Positions 38,001 to 53,000 of a DNA stretch of 64,000 nucleotides are shown here, one piece after another. The notes beneath the pieces were generated by a model. That model was given only the letters and a program-made list of their open reading frames with translations. It ran no database searches and had not been told where the DNA came from. A program made the translations under genes and the position numbers. Position 1 is the first letter of the stretch, and each line of letters begins with the position of its first letter. Source of the DNA: Calliopum simillimum (taxonomy: Eukaryota; Arthropoda; Insecta; Diptera; Lauxaniidae); the NCBI GenBank assembly GCA_951812925.1, contig OX638371.1, positions 115,963,124-116,027,123 of the forward strand, given 5' to 3'.

Positions 38001-41000
38001 GATTCATTATTTGCGATATGATGATAAACAGTTAATAAAAGTGTGTTTCAATGCTTACAAAACATGCAGCTGCTTTAGTAATGCATATATGATTTCATAA
38101 CTTACACTCATAAAATTTTCCGAAAGTACTTACAAATTTATTTTAGGTCAAAAAGCAAACATACAACGTCACTAACGTCGAAAACCTCTTTAGAATCAAT
38201 ACGCACAAATGGCACAAGTGACCATGAGATAATGCCCTGTGACGTGTTTAAATGAATGAAGGAATTACTCACTTTGGCACGAATAGATAGCAATATTCGT
38301 ATTGTTTGTCGCTAAGTTGATTTAAAAGCTTAGAATTGGAATATATAATTAATTGGTTTTGATTATACATAGGTGTAAACATAGTTGAATGGCTGCAATT
38401 GAAATTAACTTCAGACAGATTAATTAAACTATCGTTATAACCCCCAAAATGATTTTTGATTTTATAAGCTGATTTTTTTTCGACTTGTGATATAGCTGAT
38501 ATAACTGCCCTGGACCTTGAATCAGACATTAATTATGATAAAAAATGTTTATTTATAAAGACAAATGCCAGTATATTAACTAATGTAAAAAATAAATAAA
38601 TATTAGCAATAATAATAAAACAGTAGACACAATGCATTTGATACTGCCAGGGAATAGAAGCTTATCTAATAAATCGCAATTAATTATCACATTACAACAT
38701 GTTAGGTATTGTAGTAAAACAGCATGCAAAAACAAATCATACTTAATATTTCGATAAGCTTACACGAGCAATTGCAATAGAATGGAAAAGATACGCCAAT
38801 TTAATTACGTTAGTTAAGTTAAAAGCATTAATCAGAAATAAATCATATTTTACACATCAATATAATAAATTATTATTTTTTAAGTATACCACATAGACTA
38901 GCTAATGTCCGACCATGCGTTGCAATGCCCGTTTTCATAATTTATGTCAAACTTTACGGCATGGCATAGCCCATGTTTCTATTTGATGTTATTTGGCTTG
39001 TTACCCTTAATATATGTATGTACCAAATGGCAACGCTATGCGACAAACAGTTTCTGAAATACGTTGAATTTTTTTATTTTGTGCGTACATCCACCCATTG
39101 TTCTAGCCTATTACCTTCCCCTGAAAACCGTCCCCCAGCAAGTTTAAATTTCATAAAAATAAAGGAGAATTTTGTAAATGAGGTTGTCTTAAGTTGGTCG
39201 AATATGGCAAAATGGCGTTGATCTTAAAACCGTAAATGCTTCGATTCTCGTTTTATGATCCCGAACAGTAACGGACCCCAAACGGTTCTAAATTTAAAAA
39301 AAAAAAAAAAATAATCCAAAAACTGAGTATGTAGAAAGGTCCGCACATGTTTGTAGATATTGCATTTTAAACCATTTCTTTTAAACTTTCCTTTAAAAAT
39401 TGTAAAATGCTAAAAAATGGGTTAGAATTTAAAATTTTTGGATTAATGTTTTTCAAATTTAGAACATCAAAATAGGTAGTTGTTTCGGTAACAACCTCTT
39501 CATTCGACTCTAATCTCTTACCGCCCAGCCAATTGATCAGGTTTGGAAACAGGAAATGGTCGCAGGGGCTTAATTTGGAGAATATGCTGGATGGGGTAGC
39601 AGTTTGCAGCCCAATTTAAGTGTTTTTGACATGTTGATTGCTCAGGTTTATTGTCTTGATAGAGCAGTACTTTTTGTTTGCCAAATGCGGTCGTTTTTAG
39701 TTCAAATCAATATCGAATATGTTCAGAAAGTTCTGAATAATATTTGTCGGTGATTGTTTTACCATTTCCATGGTAAACGATGTGGATGATAGCGCGTGAA
39801 TTCCAAAGCCAGTGGCCATGATTTTGTTGGCCGACAGACCAACTTTACCCTTCTTTGTGGCACATTTTCCCGAGGAAATCCACTATTTTGGATGTTTCTT
39901 GGTCTCTGGTGTCTTGTGACGGATCCATGTTTCGTCCACGATAACGAAACGGCGCAAAAACTCGTTCGGATTGTGTCAAACTTTCCTTTGAAGTAGTTAC
40001 ACTTTTGCGTTTATGGTCGAGTGTGAGCAATTGCGGCAGACATCGCGCAAATATGTTTGTCGTATCCAAATCTATACATTAATATGCTAGACAAAAAAGT
40101 GTCCATCTCTTTTTACTATGTTAGAAATGGAGTACGACTTTTAATTATACACCATTAGAAAGATATTTGTGTGAAGCTGTGCAAAATTATGTTAATAAAT
40201 TGACTTTAAGCCTGGTAAAATTAAATACAAATTTTTTAATAATAACAACAACAAAATGTACGGTCACACAGAGCTGAAAAAAGGATAAAACACAAGGAGA
40301 ACGACAAAAGCATAGCACTGACTTCACCAGGGATGATAAATGAGCTTTTCTACTTCGTACCAAATAGCAACAAAAAAAGTACTAAGTGTCGAAAAAGTAC
40401 CAAAACTATTTAATACATTTGTGGTCAAATTTTGACCACTACCACGCACTTTCTTTGGTTTATTACGCAAAAAATTGTGCTTAATGAGTACCTGAAATTC
40501 ACTTTGTTCTAATTTCTTCAAAATTCTCTACTTTATTTCTTGAAAATTTTACTAGTATTTCAAGTCAATATAGTGTCATTTTTTGTCCATTCTTTCAACC
40601 CAATGATATTCTTATTAAAGTTATTAAAGCTATGGTACAATACTTTTGAGCTACCGGACAGGGTTTAACTAAGTGCGATAAAGCTATTAGTGGATGCGGA
40701 AGGGCCCATAGCCCTTGACGACATAACTTGAGATTCGGTTAAATGGTCTTTTCAAAATGGTAATTTCTTACATTTATTTTATGGCGCCATAAGTTTAACT
40801 GTCGACATACATTGTAAATACCTGATCGAAACATTTTAAAATTCTGCATTTTTCCAAATAATTACTGTTATTGTTATCAGTCCACTCACTTGCCGCTGTG
40901 TGTTTTTGTGGCATTAGCATTGAAAACAAACCCCATTACCGTAAACTACAAATGAAACTAATTTTCATACCAAAATAATGAACAAACATTAATAAATGGA

Positions 41001-44000
41001 CATTTAGTATTTAGTTACAACGATGATGACTGTTTATTTACATATTCGCGCTTATTTATTCAAAATGTTTTTGTTTTGTTTTTTTTTTTCTGTCAGTCTG
41101 TCTGTCTGTCTGTTATTATTTATTTGAGCATTTTGAGCCAAATGAATTGTTTTGAATTATTTCCATTTATTTTGTTTACTTTGTATTTAGTTTACCGAAA
41201 ATTCTGCACCTCTTTTATACATACTTTAAGTAGTAGCTATAGCTGCTACCTAACGCTCTATTCACTCCTCATCCCTGATTGCCTCCTCTAATTGCAAATG
41301 GCATTGTTTGTTTGTATTTATGGTTAACACACACACAGACACTCACCACACTTATTTACACAACACTTTTCAGACGAATGCTAAACTAATGAGCTCAAAT
41401 ATACAGTTATTTTTTATGCATACACATGCACTTGCAAATGTATGACTGACAGACAATTACATATACAGATAGTCCTTACCATTCGTATGTATATCCTTCA
41501 TTTTGTCTTTTTAATTCTGCATAATTTATTGATGATGACATTAGAGTGGGCTTTAATTTTGATTATGGCAAGCTCGAACCGTGCCAAAATATATGAAAGA
41601 AATATCTTTCATCTTTCAAGACTTCTGATACTTGATAAATATGTTTTCTTTCATCTCTTGACATCTTAGGCAAATGGATGGCAGGATCTTTAAAGTCGAA
41701 GTCTTGTTTTTATCGAATTAGATTATACTCAGAGACAGTTACAAAATATGGAAGAGACTTTCGGGAAAAATCCCAAAGTATCGAAAAATACCCAAAATAT
41801 CGGTAAAAGTCCAAAAGCACCAAATTTGGTGTTAAAGGCATTAAGTTGGCATTACTGATAAAAGCACTCTCATAACATCAAACTCTAAATTCTCTCTTCA
41901 AAACGACGTAAATGCAAACGAAACTTCTTTATGCTAGATTTGAATTTTTGTTTTTCATCAACTTCATACTAAAGAAAAAAAGAATAAAATTTTAAAAATC
42001 AAAAAAAAAAAAAAAAATAAGTATGCAGTTTTGTACCTTAGCACAAATAGAATGTTTTTTAAAAAAATTATTAAAATTGGTTCGGTGCATTTGGCGTTAC
42101 GTAGAGTTTTTATACAAGCTAGTAAACTGTAAAGATTTATTTCATGCTGAAAACTTTGCGCCCAAATTTATAATTTTCGAGATATTGGCAAGTACAATTG
42201 AAGTTTATACAGGTTCAGGCTCTTAAACCATTAAAAGTAACAACAGCAAAAATAGCGAAGATCTAAAATTGAAAGGCTTGTTAAAATTTAAGCAATTTCT
42301 ACCATTTTAAAATCTCTTATTTCTTTCAATTAAACCATACAAGCTTTACATCCCAGCAAGAGATTTTGCCCACTGTGCGAGAACTTTTATGAAAACGCTT
42401 GCGAGCAGTAGCAATCATTATTTGCATGCGTATTATTTTATTGTTTTCTTTCTTACTTTTAATATTCTAAAAGTGCCTCTCGTGTATTTTTTTTTTTACA
42501 TATAAAATTGTAAAGTTTTCATTTATTAATAAATATGTGACATTCACACAGATTTAGATAAAACAGACGACGATCAGACGAGTCAGTTAAAATTTCGTTG
42601 TTCAATGAAACGAAGCGTTGAAAAGCGTCTGTCTTCGAAAGAAAAGTTGCAATATAATTCATCAATGAAATTGTTAGAATTTTTTAAAATTTTTGTTACC
42701 TACATAAAATATAAACGCAATTCTGCGCAAACGCACCTATTAAATAAATTTTTTTTTTTTTCTTGCAGGAGAAAATGGTTACCACAACCCTTGCGAAAAC
42801 TCTCACAGAGCAAGGTAGAGAAACCACCAACAGAGAAATCGCTCATTAAGAAGGCTTCAGAGAAAAATCTACGGGTAAGTTCTAAACAAATTAGGCGAAA
42901 ACAAAATCGTCACAGAAAAAGGCATTCGAAAATCGATCATCCTAAATACCTTAAGCGGCAAAAACCTTAAATAAAGCCTTACATCGGTATGGATTTCTAC
43001 AAAAAATCCATTCCATTTCATGATCTGTATAGAAAATGTAACCGAAAATATGGCGTTAAATAAGGAATAGATCGAAGTGATGCAGAAAAATTTCTTCAAT
43101 AACACTGTTCGACACAAAAGAAAAACACATGAGAAAATCGAAAAAATTTTAAAGTAGACGTTAAAAAAAATACCCGTGTCTCGTGGTTTTTCCCCAGCAC
43201 GTCACATTTTTTTTAATCGATTTTTGAAGTTTTTTATCCACTGTACATGAAAAAAACAAAAATATCGCATTCTTGTGTTAAATCGATGAATTTAACTATA
43301 TGATCCTTACATTTGAGGTGTATCATGTGTTCAGCAAACTTATGCAGGATATTGCGGGGAATATTTTTGTAGATAATTTTAACCCTGTACAACCCCCACA
43401 TGTGGGTCATTTTTGCCCTTTTCTTAAAAAGGTACAAAAATGACACCTAATACAGGGGAATACTGAGTCGGTATGTACTACAGAAATATTTGCTATACAA
43501 TTTCACTACTGTGCAACTATTGCTAATGCCAATTTATAGTCAAATCGGATTCCATGAACAAATTTCTTGATCGTTTACACGTGGTTTACACCTATTATTG
43601 AAGAAATTTTTCTGCATCATTCACTTCGCCATTTTTTTAAATTTTGAAAAAATATTTGGTAGTAATTTTTCTCACTATGCTACTATTGCTTATGCCAATT
43701 TATAACCAAATCGGGTGCCATCAAAAAAATCTTGATCGTTTTGAAATAGTTTACACCAATAATGTGGTTGCAATCGAACGATGCAAAAGTGCTCTAATAA
43801 GCGTAATGACTCAAGCAATTTTTTCTTTTAAATTTCCTTAAAAATTTTCTTGCAAGGGAAATTGTTCAAAATCTACAAAAGCTGTACTTGGCATAGGTAC
43901 TCTAAGAGATGCTGACAATTTTACTAAAATTAACCAAACCATATGAATATATTTTTTAATTTTTGTGTTTTATTTATACAATTTACCACTAGATGCTACC

Positions 44001-47000
44001 AAAACCTGCTGAACATGATGAAGAAAATATTACAAGTGGCTTACACCAACTCTCCACGAATTATTCAACATCAACCACATCACATCATACTGCAAACACA
44101 CAACAGCCACCTGATTATGAAGTCGAAGAGGAGGCCGGCCCGGAGCTACCGCCACCAATGAAACCTATACAGGAGCCACATTTAATGGCGAATGGACCAC
44201 CCACATTTAAGAAAGATGCAAAAGAAAATTCCACAAATATGGTGAGCTTACAATTCAATTTAACTTTCAATCATTTAGGGGGTAGTGGATAATAGACCCC
44301 CTTATCAGGGAATAATAAGGTTCAAGGTCCTTCAAAAAGCAATAAACAGAAAGGTTAATAATAATGGAGTTTAGCTACTGCAGCTAAAAGCCTTCTTAGC
44401 CAATTAACAAAAAAGGCTATAAATCAAATTTAAAGCTTTTTATAAAAATATCTGACATAAGGGATAAAAAACCATGCAAGTTACTATTAGTTATATAAAC
44501 ATGTAAGAATATATCCATACACCTAGGTCTTTAACAAAATCGACACGATAATCATATTTTATGTTCCTTTTTTTCCTAGGTTGGTGGCATATTTTTTTGT
44601 GGACACCACCATCAAAGGTTGGAGGAGATATAGGATTCGAAAAAGAAATGGGAACTCTCCGATAAACGATCGCTAATTAGAAAGAAAACATAGTACCATC
44701 TATTTATTTTTCTCTAAAAGCAATCATTATTCTTTGTCATGAAGAAATATTCTAATAAACATTGTTGTAATGTTACAAAATGTCCTCTAATATTCAAGTT
44801 CGTTCCTCTATTGGTTTTTTTTTTTTTTTATCAACATATCACTTAGGTGGTTCACCGCATTTAGTCAAAAAAATTCGACGACGACGACCACGATAAATAT
44901 TTTGTTTACATTTTTGTTTAAATGTCTATAACATTTTTCATTTGTATTCATCCAGGTCTAAGTATTTAGTATTTATCTGTTTCTCCCACACAAACTTTGA
45001 TTTTGTTGCGTTACGTTGCACAATGGTATGGCTTCATACATGTTTTGTAAAAAAATGTCCACACTTTATTAGATATAGCTAGATAAAAAATACGTATGCC
45101 GAACGGGCACGCATACCTCCCATGGAAAATTAACTAAAATTTTGTATCCTTAATGTAAGCAATATATTATTTCCATATGGAATTACCTACAATGCAAACT
45201 CACATTGGAAATCACATGACCTTTTTCAGAAAATTTATGATTTGAATGATGAGCTTGAAATATGCCGAACTTTTTTTTGACTTAAATTGAAAGAGTAGAT
45301 TCCCACATTTAATTTTTTTTTATACTTGGAAGACGTAGCTAGACGTAGCCAACTTATTAATTTTCCGAGGAAACGTAATGCCCCAGACAGACGGCAGCTC
45401 TAATGCACATTACAGACTTAATAATGTGAAACTTTTTATTGCATGATTTTAGGCATTTTTTAAATACATATTTCATGGACATTGACTAAAAGAAATTTCC
45501 CAATTTAGTGTTCAAAAAATTCTAATTAGCTTTTCTGATACTTAACTCACTATTAATCTTGTTTTTAATGTTTTAGAATTTTTTGGACCTTGAATTGGGA
45601 AATTTTCTTTTAGTCAATGTCTATGAAATATGTATTTAAAAAAATGCCTAAAATCATGCAATAAAAAGTTTCACATTATTGCGTCTGTAATGTGCATTAG
45701 AGCTGCCGTCTGTCTGGGGCATAATCCAAATAATTATTTCTTTAAATTAATTACAAAATAGAAACTATTCAGCAATGAGCGTATCCTAGGTATGGGAAGG
45801 TTTTTATGCTATATACGAAGGTTTCCGAAGATCACCCAAAAGCTTCAAAGCCAAAACGAAGTATATCTAAGCATACTAGAGGAAAAACATCTATGGTGGA
45901 GTATCAACAAGTTTTAATTGATAGTTTTCTGTGTCACCCAAAGGTCAGCTAAAAATTTCATAGTCAAAACGAATAATATCTATATGGCGGACTATCGACA
46001 AGCCTTAATTTTCTGGGACACCCCAACTAAGCTATTGTGAATTTTGAGATGATTTGAAATGAAATTAACTTTCCCATGATACATAAAATTTTATTGGTGC
46101 GTAAATTGACCACTGATTTGCATGAAAATGTTAGTCCGGTATAAACTTGAAGTGAATTTGGCTCATTTTTTCAAAGTAAAACTATGACTTTAAAAGCAGT
46201 ATTCTCGACACCTTTTCATTTAAACATTTCTCTATTAAACTGCATCATTAGATTTTTGAAATTTAGTCGTAGAAAAATGTTTTTTTCCGGCAAAATACCA
46301 CTGTGCACTGCGTTACTTTTATTTTTTATCAAAAGAAAATCCCCACATTTTCTTGAGGTTTTCCCCTCTTTGTGCCTCGTCTGTTTTTGTTTATGTTGAC
46401 ACTTAAACCGGGCTGAGTGATCAACGCTTTGAAAATATGTATAGCCGCCTAATTATTGTGAAAATATTTGAAAAATAAACATATGGTACGCTCACTAGAA
46501 AACTTGCTGGTCAGCGGCTAATTTAAGACATTTTTTTTTAGTAATTCATTGAGAAAAAAGAGCTATACTTTTTTATAAATTATTCTATTTTAAACTATTG
46601 GTTGAGAGTGATAATGAAAGTCATGCGAACACGTAAATTAATTGAACATTAATGGAAAAAATTAATTGCGCAAAAATTTACGTATTTAATTTTAAATATT
46701 ATTCAAGTATTTTCTTAATTTTTCATACATAAAATAATCCATAAACATTAGGCCAAAAACATTAAAATTCCAAAGTTTAATTTTCTTGATCAAAAACAAA
46801 GAGTGACAACAAAATAGTTTTTGTATCGCGATTCGCGCTATAAATCATATTAAATTGTCTGTTTAATGTGTCGTTGGCTGTTATTTTCCATGTCGTATAA
46901 TTTTGATGGTATACTTAATTTTAAAAGGATTTGATTGTAGAAATTGGTAAAAAATTCTCAACTGTGTCAACTAAAAATCGATGTCTTGCAGTAGTCACAG

Positions 47001-50000
47001 CAAAAGGGACTATGTATATCCTGTTATTTCGATAATTTTCTCTACATCCATGTCTATCAGATATACATAAATGAGTCAATTTGTTTTGCTATACCTATAA
47101 ACTTCATAGACGTACTATTATTATTATTATTTTTTTTTTTTTTTTCAAATAATTTACACTTCAGTGACTGCATGAAATGTTGAGTGACTCAAAAAGAAGA
47201 CATATACTGTGATAGCTTTTTTTTATTTTTATTGCAGCATTTAGCCTAATTAGGCATTATGGATGGTTTTTATGCCTTTTTTATTTTTGTTACCTTAAGG
47301 AGTTCACTACTTTTTTATGTTTAAACAATAAACGCACGTTGAAATGCGTGCCAAGGTGTTTTATTTTATAACTTAACCGTAACAGCTGTTTTGCAGGAAA
47401 CAAATACAAAAGTTGGAATACTGAATACAGCAAATGCCAAAAAAAAAAAAAAAGAATTGACAATAAAAAAGCAATTCTTGAACAAAAACAGTTATTTACA
47501 TAAAGTGAAGAAAAAAAAAAAACAAGACCTTGCAAAAAAGTTGATACCCTACACAGTAAACGCTAAAACTTCGTGGGAGAGTCTTATAATCGCAATAATA
47601 ATGTCTGCGCCTTTCCTTGAAGTACGAACATGCGGCTGCCGGAAATAACGCCAAAAAATTCGTTGGAAATAAAGCCAAAAAAATCTCGATTTAAAATTCT
47701 GGCCTTATTTCCATTTCGTTTTGGAAATAAAGAAAATAAAGCCAAAAACTTTTCTGGCGTTGTTTCCAAAAATGTATGGTTTTATTTCCAAAAGTTATGT
47801 GGTTTACAAAAAGGAAATAACGCCACAGGAAAAATGTCAGAATTTTTTTGAAAATAGAGCCAGAAATTTAGCTAGCAAATGCAATAAATTTTTGAATTTA
47901 TTTCTAAAACAAAATGGAAATAACGCCAGAACTTTTTCTGGCTTTATTTCTAAAAAAATTTTGGAAATAATAATAATTTGCACTATGTTGTTTTTTTTCT
48001 ATTTAAACAACCGAAACAGAAGGAACAAAATATAAACAATTTCAAAATCTATTATCCTTCTCGTTCTTTAATTAACTTCATACTTCAGTTTAATTAATTT
48101 AAATCAATATAATCAGTTACATCATTCGTGAAAAAATAAAAACATCTCTTGAGATTTTTTGCTTTTAAAAGTAAAAGGTCGAAAGCGTTACGATCTTTAG
48201 CTACTTATCATTACTCTTTTTATGCATTTCATTATTAACAACAACATATCTCAAGTGTTCAAAACATTCAGTTTGTGCAAACCATTGAGATTTTTTTTTA
48301 ATTTACAATTGAATCTTTTATCAGGCGAATATCCTATTTTTTTACGAAGTCTGGACCTATTTGCATTTACAACAAATGGTAACCCTTCGTCTTTCAGAAA
48401 GTCGTGAGCAAACCACAATCTATGTAAGTATATAGTCCTTGTTTATTAAGTGAAAAGTTACCTCTAAATTGATACCTTCGAATTCCACAACAGCAGTTAT
48501 TGTCTTGGATAATCGAATAGTCAAAAAGTAGGAATTCCAAACGCATGACAATTTGGAATTAATATAACCTCGTATTAGAGAGCAATCTGACCCAGAATAC
48601 AAAAAGCAGTTCTAAAATTAAATTTTTTTATAAACCCGTTGTTTTCCCCAACTAGAATTTTCATCGCACCCTTTCTTTTTGCAAAAAGGGCAGGTGTTGG
48701 TATTTTACCAGTTGCCCCCAATAAATTTGTTATCATTTTATTATTACAAGAAAAACTTTTAGTACCGTTTAATCGTCCGTGGCCTACCTCACAGAGTAAA
48801 TAATTTTCAATTAATTCCTTCCTAATGCATAATTGTCCTGCCGCATAAATCGCAAGTTTATATCTTGTTTTCGTTTAGGGACGTCATGAACAGATGACAA
48901 GTGGTCAAAAAAAAATTCAATTAATTTTTCAGGCTTGCATTTGAAGTACACTCAATAAAAATACGTAATTTTAGAAAGTTTTTCGATGAAAAATTCATTA
49001 TAGGAAGTACATCCACAGATTTCTTGACTCATTATTTTTTTCAATTGCGTTATCAAATCCGCGTTATCATCTCGGATCAAGGATGATCGCAAATCCTCCC
49101 ATGTTCAATGGCGAACGAAACCCAAACTTAACACACCGTTACAAAATCAAAATATGTTGAACACTCATCTGACCATTTTTTTTTTTTTTTTTATTAATAT
49201 CAAATTGATCCTTGCCTAGGATGCCGACTCCGTTCTTAAGACGCTAACGTTCATCTTGATTGTTGATATCTTCTCCCTATAAGTCGACGACCTCACCATC
49301 AAGCGCCACCACTTTTATTTATTGCTTTAGTTTGGGTTTATCCCACTCCTGATGAAAGAGCCAGTTTAAAAATATTCAAATTATTTAATTTTCAGTTTTT
49401 TTATTTTTAAAAATAATTTTTGGCACTATTGTCTGGGGAACATCGACAAGAGCTCTACAAAGCTAGCTTTTTCAACTAGCTCCCCAGACCAAAGCTTACT
49501 TTTGTACTTCTAAAATTATAAAACATACACAGTAGTTTTTACTCTAACATTCACATGTATAGATTTAATTTTTTGATTACCTAATCTGGTTTTGTTTTTT
49601 TTTTTTTTGTTGAGCTGATTTTTCAAAACCGATTTTTGTGAAATTTGTCCATAACTATAGCAGCTTATGAAAATAGTGATTATTTTTGGAATAAGCGTCA
49701 TTAAACCACCGAGGAAAAGTTAACTGAATTCAGTTACAGCACCTATTTTTCTGACTCACCACGTCCTTAGTTGATGGCTTTATCATTTATCATTAAGAGT
49801 TTTACATTCGGAATCAAATAAAATATTGAAATAACCATTTGCCATACCTTGACCATCAAAACAAACCGAACAAGTAACGCAAATTGAAAACCATGAATTC
49901 AGAGCTATAAAATCAACAGCCAAATCTGACAAGCTCTCTATCACATTTTTCTCCTTCTCTTTTTTTGTTGCTTTCTTCTATTAAATATTTTCGCATTTAT

Positions 50001-53000
50001 TCGACGATGCAGCTCATTAAAATATCACATTTATTAAACTTTTATATACCCACCACTACCTCTGTGATAATGTGGGGGGGGGGGTTGTTTTTTTATTGCT
50101 CCTCTCTTATTTATTTATAACACGTATCAAATGTAAGTGTGTGTAAACACCTTTATTGAACGTTCGTTTTCATATCGTAGATGCATAGGAACTTGGCGCT
50201 ATAATCAGACTAAAAATGTTGTTGTACATACGGTCATGCTGTAAAAACGCTACTTTTGATTTTAGAGAATTTGCGCCGCCATACCCCGATATGTCGAGCT
50301 CACTCAACACCACCACCACACCACACCACACCACATGTTGGTTCTTTGTACGAAAATAATAATTTTTATTAATTTGAAAAAAAAAAACTAAAATCTCTCT
50401 TATTCGCCGCTTGCTTGAGTAGTAAAAATAAACAACACAAAATCAATGTTGTACAACAATACCAAAAACAATATCAAAATAATTCATGCAAAATAAAAAC
50501 AACAATACCTGAACATTTTAGCACCGGAACACCACCAGAACGTAGAAGAAGAAGCAGAAGAACATTCATACACGCTAACGCCACCAGCACTGAAGAGTCT
50601 TTTCACTCACAACTAAGCGCACGGCGCTCAGTATCTGATTGAGTTTTGTAGCGCGCAATGCGTTTTTAAATATTTTCAGTTTTAAAAGTTTTATCCACAA
50701 TACGGATAATTAGAAATTGCATTTTTTAACATAAACAAAAAAAAAAAAAGGAAAACTTAAAAAACCTACATACATATATAAAGTGAGGAAAAGCATGAGT
50801 TGCTTCTTTCGAATTTTTGTAAGCATCTTTAATCGTATTATTAATACTAATTAATATCATTTCCCATACCAACTAAAAAAAGACACCGCAATTGACATAG
50901 ACATAGCCTCAACTTTGTATTCATAACCCGAAAACGCTTCATTTGTTGAAGTTTGTTTTATATTTATTGCTTATCTTTGATAAAAAGAAGAAAAAACCCA
51001 CTATTTAAACAATTTTTATCTGCAATGTCGACGATGACGACGACGACAACGCAAAATCTTTTTATTCACATATAAAATATTTCTACACTTAATTTGATTT
51101 TAATTCAGCTGACCGTACGTACGTACTTTTACAATATAGAATGTTGGATAACAAATATAAAAACTGTCTTCTTAATTCGTTTTCATTAGGAAACTCTTTC
51201 AAACATACGTTGTGATAGCGACAACTCACATGGTTGTAGCTTCATTAGCTTTTATTTTTGTGAGTTGTTTCGTTAACTATCGTATCAATATCAAGATTAT
51301 TGAATTTTTTTCATATGTACTTTACAGAAGACAAAACTAAACTCTTCAAAGCATTTCAGTCAAAATTAACGATATTTCTGAAGGAAAGTATGCTATTCTC
51401 GTGATATATTCTATACATATAAAAATGATGTGTGCGTGGTTTGATACCTTATAATTTTGAAACCGCTTAACCGATCGTAACCATTTTCGCACTATGTATT
51501 TGTTTTGTACTGCAGGTGGTTCTTTGTTAAAGAGGGATTGGGTGAGGGGGCGTTGTAGCCCCCCATACAACAAAAAAAAAGCTATTTTTCTGCAGGTATA
51601 GCAGATTTTGTAATAAAAATTGGTACGTGGATAGATGTTTTTACTACCAATCAACGTGCAAAAAGTGGAGTGGATTGCGCAAGAGGATATTACATCCGTC
51701 ATACAAAAAAATTACAAAATGCTATATCTCTGTAGGAATAGAGGCTTTTGTTATAAGACTTGGATAGATATAAATAGTTTCAACCATTGACTTATCAAAA
51801 AATTGCAGGGACCGGACATGTCGGTTGTTGCGCACGCTATACAAATTTGTTTAAATGATAAATCTTTGCACCTATAGAAGCTTTCGTTCAAATCGCACCA
51901 TCTACAGAAAATGGGCAAAACAACGTTTGCCGGGACCTCTAATTACACAGTGCAACACAAAAAATGCCCCTGGGGTCTCATAAAGTTTTTCTGATAGGTT
52001 ATGAAGAATAAAAATACACGTATTTCACCGAATATATGTATCAGTGATTTTTTTCATTTTATGGTTCCTCAAAGCCTAAAGTTCGCGTTTTATATGAAAT
52101 TTTGTGAAAAAACCATCTTATTATGAAAAAATGGTGCTCACGTCCTTACCTTTAATTTAAGATACAACACTTGAGAATCCGCATGGTAGTTTTTGTTTTA
52201 TAAGCAAAACTGTAAAAATTTTGCTATTTCAATAGAGAAGACTTTGTTATGATATTTTTTTTTATTTTCCGAAATATATGAAAAAAAAGAAATACATTGA
52301 AAATGGTTTTGCTTATAAAACAAAAACTACCATGCGGATTCTCAAGTGCTATATCTCAAATTCTAGGTAAGGTCATGAGCACCATTTCATAATAAGGTGG
52401 TTTTTTCATAAACCTGAAAATTTCATATAAAACGCGAATTTTAAGCTTTGAGGAGCCATAAAATGGAAAAAATAACTGATACACATATTCGATGAAATAC
52501 GTGTACTTTTATTTTTCATAACCTATCAGAAAAACTTTATGGGACCCCAGGGTCAAACATTTTTTTCCATTTTGTCGCACTGTGTTATTAATATAAAATA
52601 TATAAACTCAATTGAGATGAAATTGAGTATCATGCTATTAATAAAGTTTCTTACCAGGCGGCTTATCGAAGTGACTATTCCAGAACTTATTCAAAAAATC
52701 GAAAAATTACACAGGTTTACAAAAAAATAAATTATCATGGCGTTTTGACCAGACTATGTGTTTCCTAGGGACTTTGACGTCCTGCATCCGAATCCGAGGT
52801 CCGTTTTTTTCCAGAACGTCTGAGAAAAAAGATTTCAAGGTCATATGGAGGTCAAAATAAGGTTCATGTGTCGTTTAGTGATAAATTCGCTAAAATTCTG
52901 AAATTAATTTTTTATCATTGAATTCGTAGCCCTTAAAAAGAATATGTGATCAAAAAAAGCTCTAGTTTCGGAGATATATCCATCGGAAGATCCGGATATA

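Larger units (their letters stand above)
32286..42768 (+). other. trio: trio intron 3 (10.5 kb)
   Basis: Donor GTAAGT, acceptor TCTTGCAG. About 32290-34330 is unique-looking AT-rich DNA with long T runs. Repeats from 34370 onward are listed separately. No further exon recognised. Confidence 0.8.

Noticed and set aside
38269..38529. 86-codon minus-strand ORF starting MSDSRSRAVISAIS
   Set aside because: Looks mildly protein-like but has no known motif, no splice or promoter context and lies in an AT-rich intron. Conservation in other flies would be needed.
42605..42970. 121-codon ORF as an independent gene
   Set aside because: It only contains trio exon 4 with intron sequence on both sides.
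50071..50083. G run as a functional quadruplex
   Set aside because: A single homopolymer tract without further G blocks; more likely a simple-sequence or assembly artefact.
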